Origin: Micrasema longulum
Lineage: Eukaryota; Arthropoda; Insecta; Trichoptera; Brachycentridae
NCBI GenBank assembly: GCA_022494885.1
Contig: JAGVSM010005055.1
Location: forward strand, 1-64,000
Reading direction: 5' to 3'
DNA length: 64,000 nt
The notes under the pieces: generated by a model
The model's input: the letters and a program-made list of their open reading frames with translations, nothing else
The model's database searches: none
Told to the model about the DNA's origin: nothing
In this document: one piece after another, positions 34,887-45,719 of the stretch
Layout of the letters: the number at the start of each line of letters is the position of its first letter
How positions within the stretch are numbered: the stretch's first letter is position 1
Program-made: the position numbers and the translations under genes

Positions 34887-35096
34887 TTGAACTTAAATAA
34901 TGTAAATAATTACGGAAGGAGTCAGATGCTCCAACTAGCGTCGAACAGTCAAAATATGGATGCCGTTTTAGACAAGATTATGGATTTTAACCAAGCAAAC
35001 AAAAATAGACCCCATAGAGAAGATTACCAGCAATTAGAAAAAGAAAATTCGACATTATTATTTCATTTATTATGGAAAAATAAAATCGCAAAATAA
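34887..35096 (+). CDS. Unrecognised small ORF
   Basis: A 69-codon frame whose middle, MLQLASNSQNMDAVLDKIMD then FNQANKNRPHREDYQQLEKE, has protein-like composition with a possible short helix. A CAG precedes ATGCTCCAACTAGCG at 34926, so it could be a terminal exon. There is no known domain or match elsewhere in the window. It is most likely chance. Confidence 0.15.
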   Translation: MNLNNVNNYGRSQMLQLASNSQNMDAVLDKIMDFNQANKNRPHREDYQQLEKENSTLLFHLLWKNKIAK

Positions 35097-35296
35097 ATGT
35101 TCGTTTCACCATACATACATACGGTATTAAGGAAGCATGGACGCAATTTTCAATTTATAATAATCCTTTTTAAAAAAAAACAGGTTTTTGAAAAAAAATA
35201 TTCGAAAAAAAAGTAGCACGATATCAATTAATTGATAAATTTCGGTTTTCACTAAAATCCGTGTTTTACCTAATTTATGTATAAGTTTGAAAGTTA

Positions 35297-35372
35297 AGTC
35301 CGCCTCGTAGTAATAGTCAGCGCGTTTGACTACCGTGCAAGAGGTCTCGCCATTTTCCGACACGATTGACAT
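35297..35372 (+). mobile_element. SINE family 2 relic
   Basis: GTCCGCCTCGTAGTAATAGT then GTTTGACTACCGTGCAAGAG follow the tRNA-like head of the 42961 copy. The B box is lost by a deletion after AGGTCT. Confidence 0.65.
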
Positions 35373-35609
35373 GAAAGTTTTATTTAAAAACTGATTTTAG
35401 GCACACTAGAATATTTAAACCTAGTTATGCAGAAAGCAGCCATCCATAGAAATGTGAACCTGTGAAATTAACACTTTTGTGAAAAGGGTGAATAATCGAA
35501 TTTACACAACAGTTGGAATGTTTTTTACTTTGACAAATGATAAATGAAGCATTCATTCGTTTTTTCGTAATACAAAATAGGATTTAATTATATATATGAC
35601 AAAATTTAA

Positions 35610-36265
35610 TGATTTTTAATGTCTGGCTGACCACACAACCTAAGATTTGCATTTTTCAGGAAACACCTAGCCCTAGTAAAACTCAGATGTGTGTTATGTT
35701 ATTATGTATCGGTCATATTATTTTATGTTTATATTAGGGTACTTAATTGTAAGGAATCACGTAATTTATTTTTTTATTAACTTAATTTTTTAAACTTAAA
35801 ATCAACAATATTTTAAGTTTGTCTAAAATTGTGTTCAAAAAATTGTTGATAAATCCACCTGGTCCATGAAGAAGTATAGAAATTAAAAAAAAAAATATTT
35901 TCATGCGTTGCCTAGTATGTAGGTAAAATAATTCAATTAGATGAATCTCACAGGTATAAATAAAAGTTTTAGCTCTCAAACTTAACAAAAATCAACAGAT
36001 GAAAGAATTGAATGAATATAGGTGTTTAAATATGAATGTTACACAGTGTGTAAAGTGGCCACTTAAACCAGCCAATGACAGGTCATAAGCCCTGTAGATG
36101 CCTAGACTTCTATATTACCTTTTCTCAAATGTTGTTCATCTTTGTTGTAATATGTTAATAACTTAAAATGTAATTTAATTATTTTTAAACGGAGTTTTGC
36201 TGATTTTTTTATGTCCGGATGACTACACAACCTAAAATATGCATTTTGCAAAAAACAACCAAATC
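35610..36265. repeat. Direct repeats flanking an R380 copy
   Basis: TGTCTGGCTGACCACACAAC then CTAAGATTTGCATTTTTCAG (about 35620-35660) recurs as TGTCCGGATGACTACACAAC then CTAAAATATGCATTTTGCAA (about 36212-36252). The similarity covers about 60 bp. The reverse R380 copy lies between them. Confidence 0.65.
35903..36140 (-). repeat. R380 repeat, reverse orientation
   Basis: Contains GCGTTGCCTAGTATGTAGGT, GATGAATCTCACAGG, TTTTAGCTCTC, AATCAACAGATGAAAGAATT, GTTACACAGTGTGTAAAGTG and GCCAATGACAGGTCATAAGC in the order of the R380 reverse strand. The unit ends are missing. Confidence 0.8.
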
Positions 36266-36304
36266 AAGTATTGAATAAAACCTCATACGACTTCTGAATA
36301 TTTT

Positions 36305-36620
36305 TTCAATTCAATTAATTTATTTTACAAACTAAAATTTAGTACGTGCATATTATAAAAAGACAAAAAATACATAAAGAGACTCTTGTCAAAATAGTAG
36401 GAGAATCCTGCTCCGGAAATCCCTTTCGGACTCATGGAACAAATCAACATCCAGAACGATGTTGTTCAGCATAGCGGTAGCCCTTTCAACAGGAATAACC
36501 ATCGGCAGGTTGGTCCTGTATCTCGGAATATGAAACAATCTATGCTGACGCTGTCTTAGGTAATTATCAGGAACATACAAACCAATGCTCATAGTAATCT
36601 TAGAATTATCGATCATACCG
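36305..36620 (-). mobile_element. LINE C-terminal fragment (same family as 14456-14935)
   Basis: The frame 36616-36389 reads MIDNSKITMSIGLYVPDNYL, RQRQHRLFHIPRYRTNLPMV and ..LNNIVLDVDLFHESERDF.., aligning with the 14.5-kb copy (FYVPDGYLR..RHHRLFYLPVSRTNLPLVM..LEIDIFH). It lies downstream of RT, and the upstream part is truncated. The tail is near 36305 (TTCAATTAATTTATTTTAC). Confidence 0.8.
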
Positions 36621-36786
36621 AAATAACATTAGTTTTCATAACATTTCGACATCATGGAATTTTCAAAGGTGATTATTACGGTTTTGCATATGAAAGAGGC
36701 CTGGTTGTTTTAGCAAAACATATAATTGAGCTTTTTGAACTTGACAACACCAATATATTTTTTTCAAATTGTGGACTGTCTGCTTT

Positions 36787-36927
36787 CTGCATAACAACGT
36801 CCCTTGAGTGGCACCTGAACTCTAATCCTAGTACAACAAAAAATCTAAATACACTACAGTTGGTGTACCAGTGTAAATAGTGCCCTATGAACTTTTAGAT
36901 TGGAAAAGGAATGATGATAAGTCAAGG
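36787..36927 (+). mobile_element. SINE family 2 tail
   Basis: CCCTTGAGTGGCACCTGAAC, CACTACAGTTGGTGTACCAG and GGAATGATGATAA parallel the body and GATGATG tail of the 42961-43205 copy. The tRNA-like head is absent. Confidence 0.6.
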
Positions 36928-37595
36928 TAAAGAATCCAATTTAAATTATTTTTTGTGTAATCAATAAGTACTTTTTAAAATAATTTTACTTATGAAAAAA
37001 TATGGTTAGTTTTTTAAGAATTTTTTTGCGTAATTCTTAATACAGTAATATCAGATATAAGTTGAAAAAATATAATTAATAATTACGGATGATGTACTTT
37101 TATTGTGCCGTTTTAATTAAATATTTTTTATTGCATTTAAACATTCATTATTTATCTTGGGCCTAGTGGCAAAAAGCATTTATGCTCGTCTCTCCAGTCA
37201 AAGCAAACACCCTCGTCTAAGGAATCATATCTATCAACCAAATTGAAACCCTTTCCCTCTAAATATAATACTGAGATATAAAGTGGCCACCCTCTCTTAT
37301 CGGCACCCCTCGCGGTTTGCTCCCCACAACAATGGGAAATAGAAAACAACCATCAGATATTAAGCATATGGCAAGATTACAAGGGCGAGTGGTTTGGTGT
37401 GAATTTAATGCTTAAATGACACTGATGGAGTACTTTCTGACGAGTAAGGATAATGACATTGCTCTAACTGTGACAGACGCACTCGTAAGATCAGACACGG
37501 GCTGTCATTGACGAAGGCGCTTAAAACTTTAGATTTTTTACTAAATGTCTGCATAACACGCCTGTTTCCTTCAAGGGCAGCGTTAAATGAGTACT

Positions 37596-38345
37596 GAGTT
37601 TGAGTATGTCCAAATTCTTTCAGACTGGCTGGATTTCCTCCCTAGGAAGTTGTTCATATTTAAATTTATTTCAAAAGAGAAGGAAAACATTTTAGAGAAG
37701 GGAATATGGAAGTCTATGCATTTACAGGGCTTATAATCTGTCATTGGCTGGTTTAAGTTGCCACTTTACACACTGTGAAACATTTACCATTCTGTCCATG
37801 TTTAAACATCCACATTTCCTCAACTCTTCTATCTGTTGACTTTTGTGAAGTAAAAGAGCTGAAACCTTTATCACGTGGGTGAGATTCATCCGGCTGAACC
37901 AAATCATCTATTAGGCAACGCTTGAAAACAATTTTCCAACTTGTATACTTCTTCTTTTACCAGGTAGTTAATTCAACAATGTTTGAGTATGTCCAAATTC
38001 TTTCAGACTGGCTGGATTTCCTCCCTAGGAAGTTGTTCATATTTAAATTTATTTCAAAAGAGCGGGAAAACATTTTAGAGAAGGGAATATGGAAGTATAT
38101 GCATTTACATGGCTTATGACCTGTCATTGGCTGGTTGGAGTGGCCACTTTACACACTGTGTAACATTCACCATTCTGCCCACGTTTGAACATCCACATTT
38201 CTTCAACTCTTCTATCTGTTTACTTTTTTGAAGTAAAAGAGCTGAAACCTTTATCACGTGGGTGAGATTCATCCCGCTGAACCAAATCACCTACTAGGAA
38301 ATCCAGCCAGTCTGCAAGCATTTGGACATACTCAAACATTGTTAG
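37596..38345 (+). repeat. R380 tandem pair ending in an inverted terminus
   Basis: The unit TTTGAGTATGTCCAAATTCT..ACTGGCTGGATTTCCTCCCT..CCTACTAGGCAACGC..CAGGTAGTTAATTCAACAATG starts near 37602 and again near 37984, giving a period of about 380 bp. The second unit stops at CTACTAGG and joins directly to AAATCCAGCCAGTCTGCAAG..TCAAACATTGTT, the inverted unit start. It is therefore also bounded by inverted ends of about 45 bp. The minus strand keeps a 56-58-codon open frame, and the plus strand a 46-codon frame starting MFEYVQILSDWLDFLPRKLF. Confidence 0.85.
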
Positions 38346-38636
38346 ATTTATTTCAATTATAACAGATAATTACAGCGCGTCTCGCAGCTATAAAGCGCAT
38401 GAACGGTAAGACATCTAGTCCCCGTTAACACATTTCTTTATATACGTTAATAATGTATATTTTCATTTGCACCACAACAGTATTTTCAACTTTTTTCGAC
38501 TTCTTGGGGTCCAAGATGGGAATCCTGGCGGAGTCTACATAATTAATTTGATTTTTAACTGCCAAATGTCGTAGTTTCTAGACTGGATCGTAAAGCGTAT
38601 GACTTAGTTTTATTCAGTGTGGCAAAATGGTCTAGA

Positions 38637-38703
38637 AACGCTATAATTGGAGCTCTAATGCAGTGCCTGATTCACCACTGGGTGCGAGTACGGAAATGCT
38701 GAT
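38637..38703 (+). mobile_element. SINE family 2 tail fragment
   Basis: CTATAATTGGAGCTCTAATG, CAGTGCCTGATTCACCACTG and GGTGCGAGTACGGAAATG match the tail of the 42961 copy. No head is present. Confidence 0.6.
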
Positions 38704-39249
38704 TAGTCGATTGCACGGACAGTCGACCGTAACAGCTAGACCTCTAGTCTAATCTAATTGCTCATACAACTGAATTTGTCTCGATAAGATCTAAAATCTG
38801 TCGTTCAATCACAAATAACTATCGACGTGCTTAAAAATATGCTAAGCATTTGAGCGATCACAATGAACAATAATTAACGCGCCCTGTGGAACAAACGGTA
38901 CGCATGACGTTTTGGTGCCAAACATGTACGCAGTGCTTATTAGAAGCGCAGTCCACGGGCATAACGCGTTACGTCAAAATGACGTGATGCCAACTGCGAG
39001 CCGTTTTGTATGTGCTCCTTTTTAAATCTGAACATTATAAAATAAAACTTGTTTATAATACATTGATAGGTGTCAGGCGCGTGCGGTGACTTTTATCAGT
39101 AAGGATGCTGATTAAAAACCATCATGTTCCTTATTTTAGCAGGTTTATTCAGAATTGTTTAGTAAGCTTTATAAGTTGTCCATAACAGTAATAATAATTA
39201 ATAGTTGACAATCAATAAATTGACAAAGTACAGGCGCGTCTAGAGGTGA

Positions 39250-39480
39250 AGCTGTAAATTTTCTTATTTTCTTCTTCTTTTTTCACTCTTAAATGAAGCA
39301 TGTGGACATCACCAGACACTTCCGCGAGACTTCATCGTTAGCCAGCACTCTCGCCTCCTCCAACGTCAATACCACGTCCTTTAGTTCCGCCGAACAAAGC
39401 TGAAATATCGCCATTGATGGTCTTCTAGGACGGTCCCCGTAGGTGTGAAAAGGAGATGACAGTATTAACATCAAAACACC
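39250..39480 (-). mobile_element. RTE-like LINE extreme C-terminus
   Basis: The frame 39474-39289 contains YGDRPRRPSMAIFQLCSAEL then KDVVLTLEEARVLANDEVSR, resembling the GxRPrgRPkxrWxDxixxDLKxxgLtleeArxlAxDRxxWR ending of RTE-like proteins. The final stop is followed by an A/G-rich tail. All upstream domains are missing. Confidence 0.6.
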
Positions 39481-41383
39481 TAAAACAAGACCCGAGATAA
39501 TCGTTCATAAATTTGGGCCAAGTGTCAACAATGCGCTACTTCAAACTTTATGATAAACGTTATTAGAGTCGTTTTTTCTTTGCATTATACAAGTTGGATG
39601 CTCTTTATCTCTCCGAGTCTCGAAAGAAAAATCTAAAACTCAAGATCAATCAAGAACAAGATACCTAGATATTCAGAACGTACGTTGATATAGGAAATAC
39701 GCATATGTAGCTAGGTATGTATACTGAAGATATTGTTTGAATCGCGTGCACCCGAACGTTCTCAGTGAGAATTTTAGGAAAACATATTTGAAGATTTTAT
39801 TTCGTATTTAAAATGTTTTTTTGTAAAATTCATGTTATTTTTTTTAAATCTCAAGAGATGGGCTGCATCCACAGTATCTATATACGGAACGCACCTGATA
39901 GGTATATCATTAGAATCGTAAAAATTCGCTTTAAACACGACTTATAAAAATACCATATCATGATATGTCAAACACATCTTGTATTGCCGTTTTTATTTTA
40001 GATGCCAAAATATGATATGTTAGGAAATTTGTAAAAATAAAGGAATTTTGCTGCATTTTTTTAAACATCTCATAGAAAAAAATGTTTAATACATCTATTG
40101 ATACTAGAATTAGGCTCGTGAACTAAAATTCTGTTTTATCGGAACCCATCAAACTTTAAGATTGTTTTCCTTCGAAATTTATAAAAAGTCACATTAGCCA
40201 TCTTTTCAGAGATAACTTTTTCGAACTCTGAAAAATAACTCTCAAAGTGGATAACAGCTTCCATAAATAAACAATAAACTCAAACAGTGTTCGCTTGTGT
40301 CCTAAATTATCTAGATTCTTCGTGGCAGTCACTTATGTTCGTATTTTTTCAAAGGCACAACCTGCTGCCATGTCTTTATGTAAACAGTTTTTAGGTCACT
40401 GCATGAGGACGACCTATTTTTTCCTTTTTTGTCTCTTTTCAGAAAGCCTCTTTTGAGGCGCCAGAAGCAGAGAAATGAAGAGGCAAAAGTGGGCTCTTTC
40501 TTCCCGAGTACGGGTACATCCAAACGATGGGGAACACTTTGAAGTTTTATTTTATACGGATGAAAGCGTTACTTAGGGGTGAATAAAAGAAATAATGAGT
40601 TTTGAAGAAAGTCTTAACGTCTAAAGCGACTAATTAAATGTTTTGATGGTTTATTTTCAGGTTTGTGACGAATTTTGGTCGTACAATATCATTTGTGTCT
40701 CCTCGGGGGAAATCAATTCTGAAAATGCCGGTGTTTCGAAAAAGCTTGTCGGAAAAAAAGGGATTCTGATGATCGCTATTTATTATCAGCATTCATAATC
40801 ATCATCATGAAACTCTTATTCGTACCAGGGCTCGCATTACAATGAAAAGTTAGCATTTATCTTCAATTTTATCTAAAAAGTAAAATTAAGTTTTTTGTAT
40901 GAAAAACATTTTTTTTTCTAAACATGTTCAATCACAGCTTACTAACGAAGATACTTTAAATTTTCTCATAAATAATTGAAAGTTAAGAATGTTTTCATCA
41001 ATTATCTTTGTATATATTTGTTTTAAAAAATTAAGTACCTTCGATGGCAACCGGTTATTCAATATGTTTAAATAAAAAAATCATAAAAATATGTACGTTT
41101 TCGTAGGGAACGTTCAATTTTATTTTATAGGCAATTAAAGATAGCTGATTTTTTTTACATATTCAAAGCACTAACTTTGTGGTTATTCATTATAATTAAT
41201 ATTAAAATAAAACAATTTTGCGTTTAGCTACATATTTTTTACAAAATCTTCTTTGTCAATGTGCAATTTAGTAATGATTATAAACCGGTCAGTCTTTGTC
41301 AAGTCAAGTTAAGTGTCATTTAGTATTTTTTATCATAAAGATATGGGGTGATGGGTGAGGGGTGAGGGATGAAAGGTAAAGGG
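39481..41383. other. No gene recognised
   Basis: AT-rich. A minus frame at 40523-40329 (64 codons) has no known domain. No repeat family shared with other parts of the window was seen. Confidence 0.4.
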
Positions 41384-41403
41384 GATCGATCGATCGATCG
41401 ATC
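41384..41403. repeat. (GATC)n microsatellite
   Basis: Five perfect GATC units, immediately after a G-rich stretch (41345-41384). Every unit is a palindrome. Confidence 0.95.
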
Positions 41404-41827
41404 ATTTGTATTTAAATTTATTTTATGATTCAGATAACTCTGTGAACTTCCCATTGTAATTTCCCCTCTGATGCAGAGTATCTCTATCATCTTTATTCTG
41501 TAGCGTGAAGGTGGACTTATCTCCTTAGTCAAATAATAATGTATAGTTTTTTTATTTTACATGGAAAGTAATTCAAAATTCATAATGTTTAAAAAAAGCA
41601 TGTTTTGTTATTTTATCCATACTAATATGTTAAATACCCTTATTTCGGATATTATTTAAGCTGTCAAACTTGTGACATGTATTGTCAAAAATGCGGGCGT
41701 ATTCAACCATTGTATGAACAATAAATAATTTGTCATTGATAAAAATACAAAGATAGGCAATGGGCTCTGTGTCATGTGGGTAAATTTTCTGAAATTCAAT
41801 GTAAATAATAAACAAAAAACTAAAACA

Positions 41828-42180
41828 ATATTTATTTATTTCAAAAAAACAACAGCTATTACAATAAAAATACAACGTTCACAAATAAACTAAAAGTATA
41901 AGCCAATTATAATTTTCTATCTATTTCTAAATAAAAAGAAAAAAAAACCTTATTATTTGTGTAAAGTCTCTTTGTAACACTGTACTTGCAAAGTAATAAA
42001 AATACACATAAATAAAATAAGTTTTTTTTGTTGTTGATTAATTAGTCTTAAAAGTACGTCAACGGATTCACGACCCAAATAGGCCTTTTTTTCCCTTTGA
42101 AACAAGAGAATGTAAATATAACAGGGAAGTCAATGTCAAAACAAAGACAAAACAATGTCCATGTTTTAAAATGAAGATCC
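41828..42180 (-). mobile_element. LINE 3' end (family of 9560-10140)
   Basis: ATTTATTTATTTC then ACAACAGCTATTACAATAAA and AAGCCAATTATAATTTTCTA parallel 9565-9660. Further right, ATTCACGACCCAAATAGGCC is in the position of the GC-rich patch of the other copy. Translation is poorly kept. Confidence 0.6.
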
Positions 42181-42239
42181 ATAACTGGATTTTATCGAAG
42201 CAAAGAGACCACTGTAAAAGATTGCTGCTGTAATCAATT

Positions 42240-42310
42240 TGATAAAATGAAATAAAATGGAATGAAATGACGTGAAATGAATTAAAATGAAATAAAATAA
42301 AATAGCATAA
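42240..42310. repeat. Degenerate GAAAT/AAAAT simple repeat
   Basis: Repeated AAAATGAAATAAAATGGAAT-like words. A similar but shorter run lies at 61875-61915. Confidence 0.8.
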
Positions 42311-42345
42311 TAAATTAAGATAACATAAGTTGAAATAAGATTAAT

Positions 42346-42517
42346 GGTGGCCTCCGTGGTGCAGTGGTCAAGACGCTTGACTCACGCACGGAAGGTTCTG
42401 GGTTCGATTCCCAGTGAGAACACAAAAATTTAAATTAGATTTTTCTCAAGCCTGGGTGTTCGTGATGAAATTCACTACTGTAATGGGGTCGCCTGGCCTG
42501 TTGTGGTGCAAAAAAAT
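42346..42517 (+). mobile_element. tRNA-derived SINE, family 1, best copy
   Basis: A box TGGTGCAGTGG at 42357-42367 and B box GGTTCGATTCC at 42401-42411 have correct spacing for an RNA polymerase III internal promoter. The body continues CACAAAAATTT..TCAAGCCTGGGTGTTCG..CACTACTGTAATGGGG, ending in CCTGTTGTGGTGCAAAAAAA. Other copies are at 6567, 58424, 59262, 60453 and perhaps 55214. The tRNA-like part lacks a clean cloverleaf, so it is a SINE head, not a tRNA gene. Confidence 0.9.
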
Positions 42518-42704
42518 ATATAAACAAGATAAAATAAGAAAAATTAAACTTAAATAAAGCTTAGTAAATAAAATTATGTGTTTTTGTGAATAAACAAAAT
42601 AATGACGCTGAATAATTTGTAAGTATGTAATTATGCCATTGCTTATTGAAACATAAAAATATGTTTTAACCTCTTCAATAAATTAATTGAATTAATATAG
42701 AACC

Positions 42705-42785
42705 ATATAAATTATTATAGTTGGATAATTTATGTGGCACAATTTTTATGAAAATCACCTCAAGAGCATTTAAATGTAGAATTAT
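42705..42785 (-). mobile_element. L2-type 3' end fragment
   Basis: The reverse complement reads AATGCTCTTGAGGTGATTTT then CATAAAAATTGTGCCACATA and AATTATCC. This is the same terminal motif as at 905-990, 30190-30240 and 45470-45520. No coding part is attached. Confidence 0.6.
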
Positions 42786-42960
42786 TAGTTATTTATTCTT
42801 CTATTTTATTTTAATTGTAAAAAATAATAAGTAATATTAATAATAATAATTGTATGTAAAAATAAATAAATATTTTAAAATTACAAATTTCAGATACATT
42901 ATCTTAATTTTGCTAAACCACGTATTTTTTGATGTGTATTAATTTATATTAATTTTTATT

Positions 42961-43205
42961 GTCGGCCTCGTAGTGTAATGGTAAGCGCGCTTGCCTACCA
43001 TGCAAGAGGTCTTGGGTTCGATTCCCGACATGGTTGATATTTTTCCCCTAAAAATATTTCATAGTCCCTGGACTGGTACCTGAAGCGTAACACTGATCCT
43101 CCAACCTTCATGTAACAAACAAAAATGATCAAGATACGCTGCGATTGGTGTTCCAATGCAGTGCTCTATTCACCATTGGGTGCGAAAAGGGAATGATGAT
43201 GATGA
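42961..43205 (+). mobile_element. tRNA-Gly-like SINE, family 2, best copy
   Basis: The head folds like a tRNA: GTCGG at the start pairs with CCGAC (43025-43029), and CTTGC-CTACCAT-GCAAG forms the anticodon arm, reading ACC (Gly). The A box TAGTGTAATGG is at 42971-42981 and the B box GGTTCGATTCC at 43015-43025. The body contains CCTGGACTGGTACCTGAAGC and ATTCACCATTGGGTGCG, and the tail is GATGATGATGAT. The attached body and repeated copies show it is a SINE, not a tRNA gene. Other copies: 18372, 35297, 36787, 38637, 55425, 61931. Confidence 0.9.
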
Positions 43206-44227
43206 TATTATGTATTTTGTGCATATATGTGGGTCATAATTATCTTAAGAGTCCCAATCAGAACTAGCTCCCTCGATATTTGAAAATCTTTATGTAACAT
43301 TTGTAAAACAACTTTATGTAAAAGATCTGTTACTGTACGCAAACAAACATTATTCTCTACCTTCCATAACTCCTTACACAGATACGAAAGTTACTAGACA
43401 CTCCATCCTGATGCTGCGGAAAACAACTTACTTCTACTCGGTTAAAGTGTACATTTAGTTAGTAATCTAAACATAAAATAGCCATTAAGAAATGGATAGT
43501 GGAGGGGGGTTGCGCACTTGCGCGCGGATCGACGAGTGGATCAAGCCAAATAGGCAAAAAATTGTTTCCTGATTATGAAACTTTTTCTACAAGTTAATAT
43601 GAATTTATTGGGTTTTTATATTCTTTTTAGTTTTTTTTACTTATTATGTTTACGGTGATAATTAGGCTAGTTAGATTAATTACGTTTTTATTTTCATACT
43701 CTGTTAAATAACTAATTAAAGGGACGTTTCATTTTGGTTATGCCGGTTGGTAGAGCAGAGCAATCTTGCTACTTAATCGCATCACTTCGGATGTCGACAT
43801 ATTTCACGACAGTGGGCCTTCCCATAGGAAAGCACTTTCTAACTTTTGATTTTTCTTTTTACATTTTGTTCTATTATTTTAATAACATAACTCTCTACCT
43901 TAATTTGTGATCTATTATTGTATTTAGAATGAATTGGGTCTTTTTTCTGTAATGTTCTAAATATCTGAATAAATAAATGAAATGAAATGATGTAAAATGT
44001 TTCTGTCAGCACGGAACTCCCTCAAGGGAACATTATTCTATATAAAAAATAATACAAAATTATGAAAGTATGCATAAATAAATATATAATATTAGTAAAT
44101 CTTTCAATATATTGATTTTGGTATACAAGAGTCCCAAATTTTCTAGCTAGTTGGGACATAAAAAATAACAATTATGCAATAATGCAATTGTATATTGTGT
44201 GTATTAATAATAATAACTGTACATAAG
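43206..44227. other. No gene recognised
   Basis: A plus-strand LINE-like tail (CTGAATAAATAAATGAAATG) ends near 43990. An A-box-like TGGTAGAGCAG lies at 43750 without a B box. No coding support. Confidence 0.4.
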
Positions 44228-44772
44228 GACATTTTTAAGAAGGGAATATGGGAGTCTAGGCGTTTACAGGGCTTGTGACCTGTCATTGGCTGGTTTAAGT
44301 GGCCATTTTACGCATAGTGTAACATTCACCATTCTGCCAATGAACATCCACATTTTCTCAACACTTCCATCTGTTGACTTTTGTGAAGTAAAAAAGCTGA
44401 AACCTTTATCATGTGGGTGAGATTCATCCGGCTGAACCAATCCACCTACTAGACAACGCTTGAAACAATTTTCCAATTTTGTATACTTCTTCTTTTACCA
44501 GGTAGTTAATTCAACAATGTTTTGAGTAAATCCAAATGCTTGCAGACTGGCTGGATTTTCTCACTAGAGAGTTGTTCATATTTAAATTTGTTGCAAAAGA
44601 GAGGGAAAACATTTTTGAGAAGGGAATATGGGAGTCTAAGCATTTACAGGGCTTATGACGTGTCATTGGCTGGATTAAGTGGCCATTTTACACATTAATT
44701 TAAATATGAACAACTCTTTAGGGAGAAAATCCAGTCAGTCTGCAAGCATTTGGAAATACTCAAAACATTGTT
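44228..44772 (+). repeat. R380 cluster: two forward units, then an inverted unit start
   Basis: Forward sequence from TTTTTAAGAAGGGAATATGG to TTAATTCAACAATG (about 44228-44519) is joined head-to-tail to a second unit start (TTTTGAGTAAATCCAAATGC). That unit stops at CCATTTTACACATT and is followed by the inverted start TTTAAATATGAACAACTC..AATCCAGTCAGTCTGCAAGC..CTCAAAACATTGTT. The minus frame 44476-44264 is the R380 open frame starting MENCFKRCLVGGLVQP. Confidence 0.85.
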
Positions 44773-44807
44773 GCACAAAGGGACTTTAATTTTCATATTC
44801 GTTTGAC

Positions 44808-45059
44808 CAATTTGTTTCTTTTTTTGGTGATACCGTGTGTGTTGGATTTGTTCCGACGTTTCGGCTACCATTGCAGGAGCCATCTTCAGGGTAAACTGAA
44901 TGTTTTGTAGAAAAAAAGTATGTGTTTTAGTACTAGTAATTTAAACCGTACTGTTCTGCGACACGGTAAAAATTACTAGTACTTAAACACATACTTTTTT
45001 GTTCGAAACGTCGGAACAAATCCAACACACACGGTATCACCCAAAAAATAAACAAATTG
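44808..45059. mobile_element. Foldback element 2 with hammerhead-core-like motif
   Basis: CAATTTGTTTC..GGTGATACCGTGTGTGTTGG..ATTTGTTCCGACGTTTCG on the left is inverted at 45003-45059. A second inverted block (AGTATGTGTTTTAGTACTAG / CTAGTACTTAAACACATACT) lies inside. The left side has about 45 extra bases which, on the minus strand, read CTGAAGA, U, GGCU-loop-AGCC, GAAA (44889-44859). It sits between R380 fragments and probably inserted into them. Confidence 0.8.
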
Positions 45060-45089
45060 ATAACAGTGACCGTGAAAACCTTCGTACCT

Positions 45090-45447
45090 TGCAGACTGGC
45101 TGGATTTCCTCCCTAAGGAGTTGTTCATATTTAAATTTATAACAACAGGGAGGGAAAACATTTTTGAGAAGGGAATATGGAAGTCTAGGCATTTACAGGG
45201 CTTATGATCTGTCATTGGCTGGTTTAAGTTTAATTGTTTTCAGGCGTTGCCTAGTAGGTGATTTGGTTCAGCCGGATGAATCTCACCCACAAGATAAAGG
45301 TTTCTGCTCTTTTACTTCACAAAAGCCAACAGATGGAAGAGTTGAGGAAATGTGGATGTTCAAACATGGGCAAAATGGTGAATGTTACACAGTGTGTAAA
45401 GTGGCCACTTAAACCAGCCAATGACACGTCATAAGCCCTGTAAATGT
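45090..45447. repeat. R380 forward and reverse units joined
   Basis: Forward part 45090-45233 (TTGCAGACTGGCTGGATTTC to GGCTGGTTTAAG) meets the reverse part 45234-45447 (ATTGTTTTCAGGCGTTGCCT to ATAAGCCCTGTAAATG). The reverse part carries the open frame RCLVGDLVQPDESHPQDKGF..EEMWMFKHGQNGECYTVCKV, ending AT and a stop at 45412. Its right end is cut by a LINE insertion. Confidence 0.85.
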
Positions 45448-45719
45448 TATTAATAATAAAAATAATATTTGGCTGATTTATAAAGCGCGATTTTTGTAAA
45501 ATATTACCTCAAGGGCGCTTTGCAATTGTATATCTAAACTTACATTCTAACTAAACTTAAGTGATACATTATATTTCCAGATTTAAAATTGAGGGTATGA
45601 TAGTTTAAAGAAGTGGGATTTTAGTTGGGATCTGAACTGACTGGGACTGTCAATGATTCGTAAGTTTGAAGGCAATTGGTTCCAGGCAGAGGGGCCGGCG
45701 GCGGCAAAAGCACGTAAAA
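45448..45719 (-). mobile_element. L2-group LINE insertion in R380, with target duplication
   Basis: The reverse strand codes for AFAAAGPSAWNQLPSNLRII then DSPSQFRSQLKSHFFKLSYP, the terminal block of L2-group ORF2. This is followed by AAAGCGCCCTTGAGGTAATA and a TTATTATTAATAA tail. CCTGTAAAT occurs just left (45438-45446) and right (45721-45729) of the element, a 9-bp target duplication inside R380. The element is heavily 5'-truncated. Confidence 0.85.

Noticed and set aside
42350..42420. Functional tRNA gene at the SINE family 1 head
   Set aside because: A and B boxes are present but a consistent acceptor stem is not, and repeated copies with the same body show it is a SINE.
42961..43029. Functional tRNA-Gly gene
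   Set aside because: It is joined to a SINE body and tail and exists in several decayed copies; no separate terminator context is seen.
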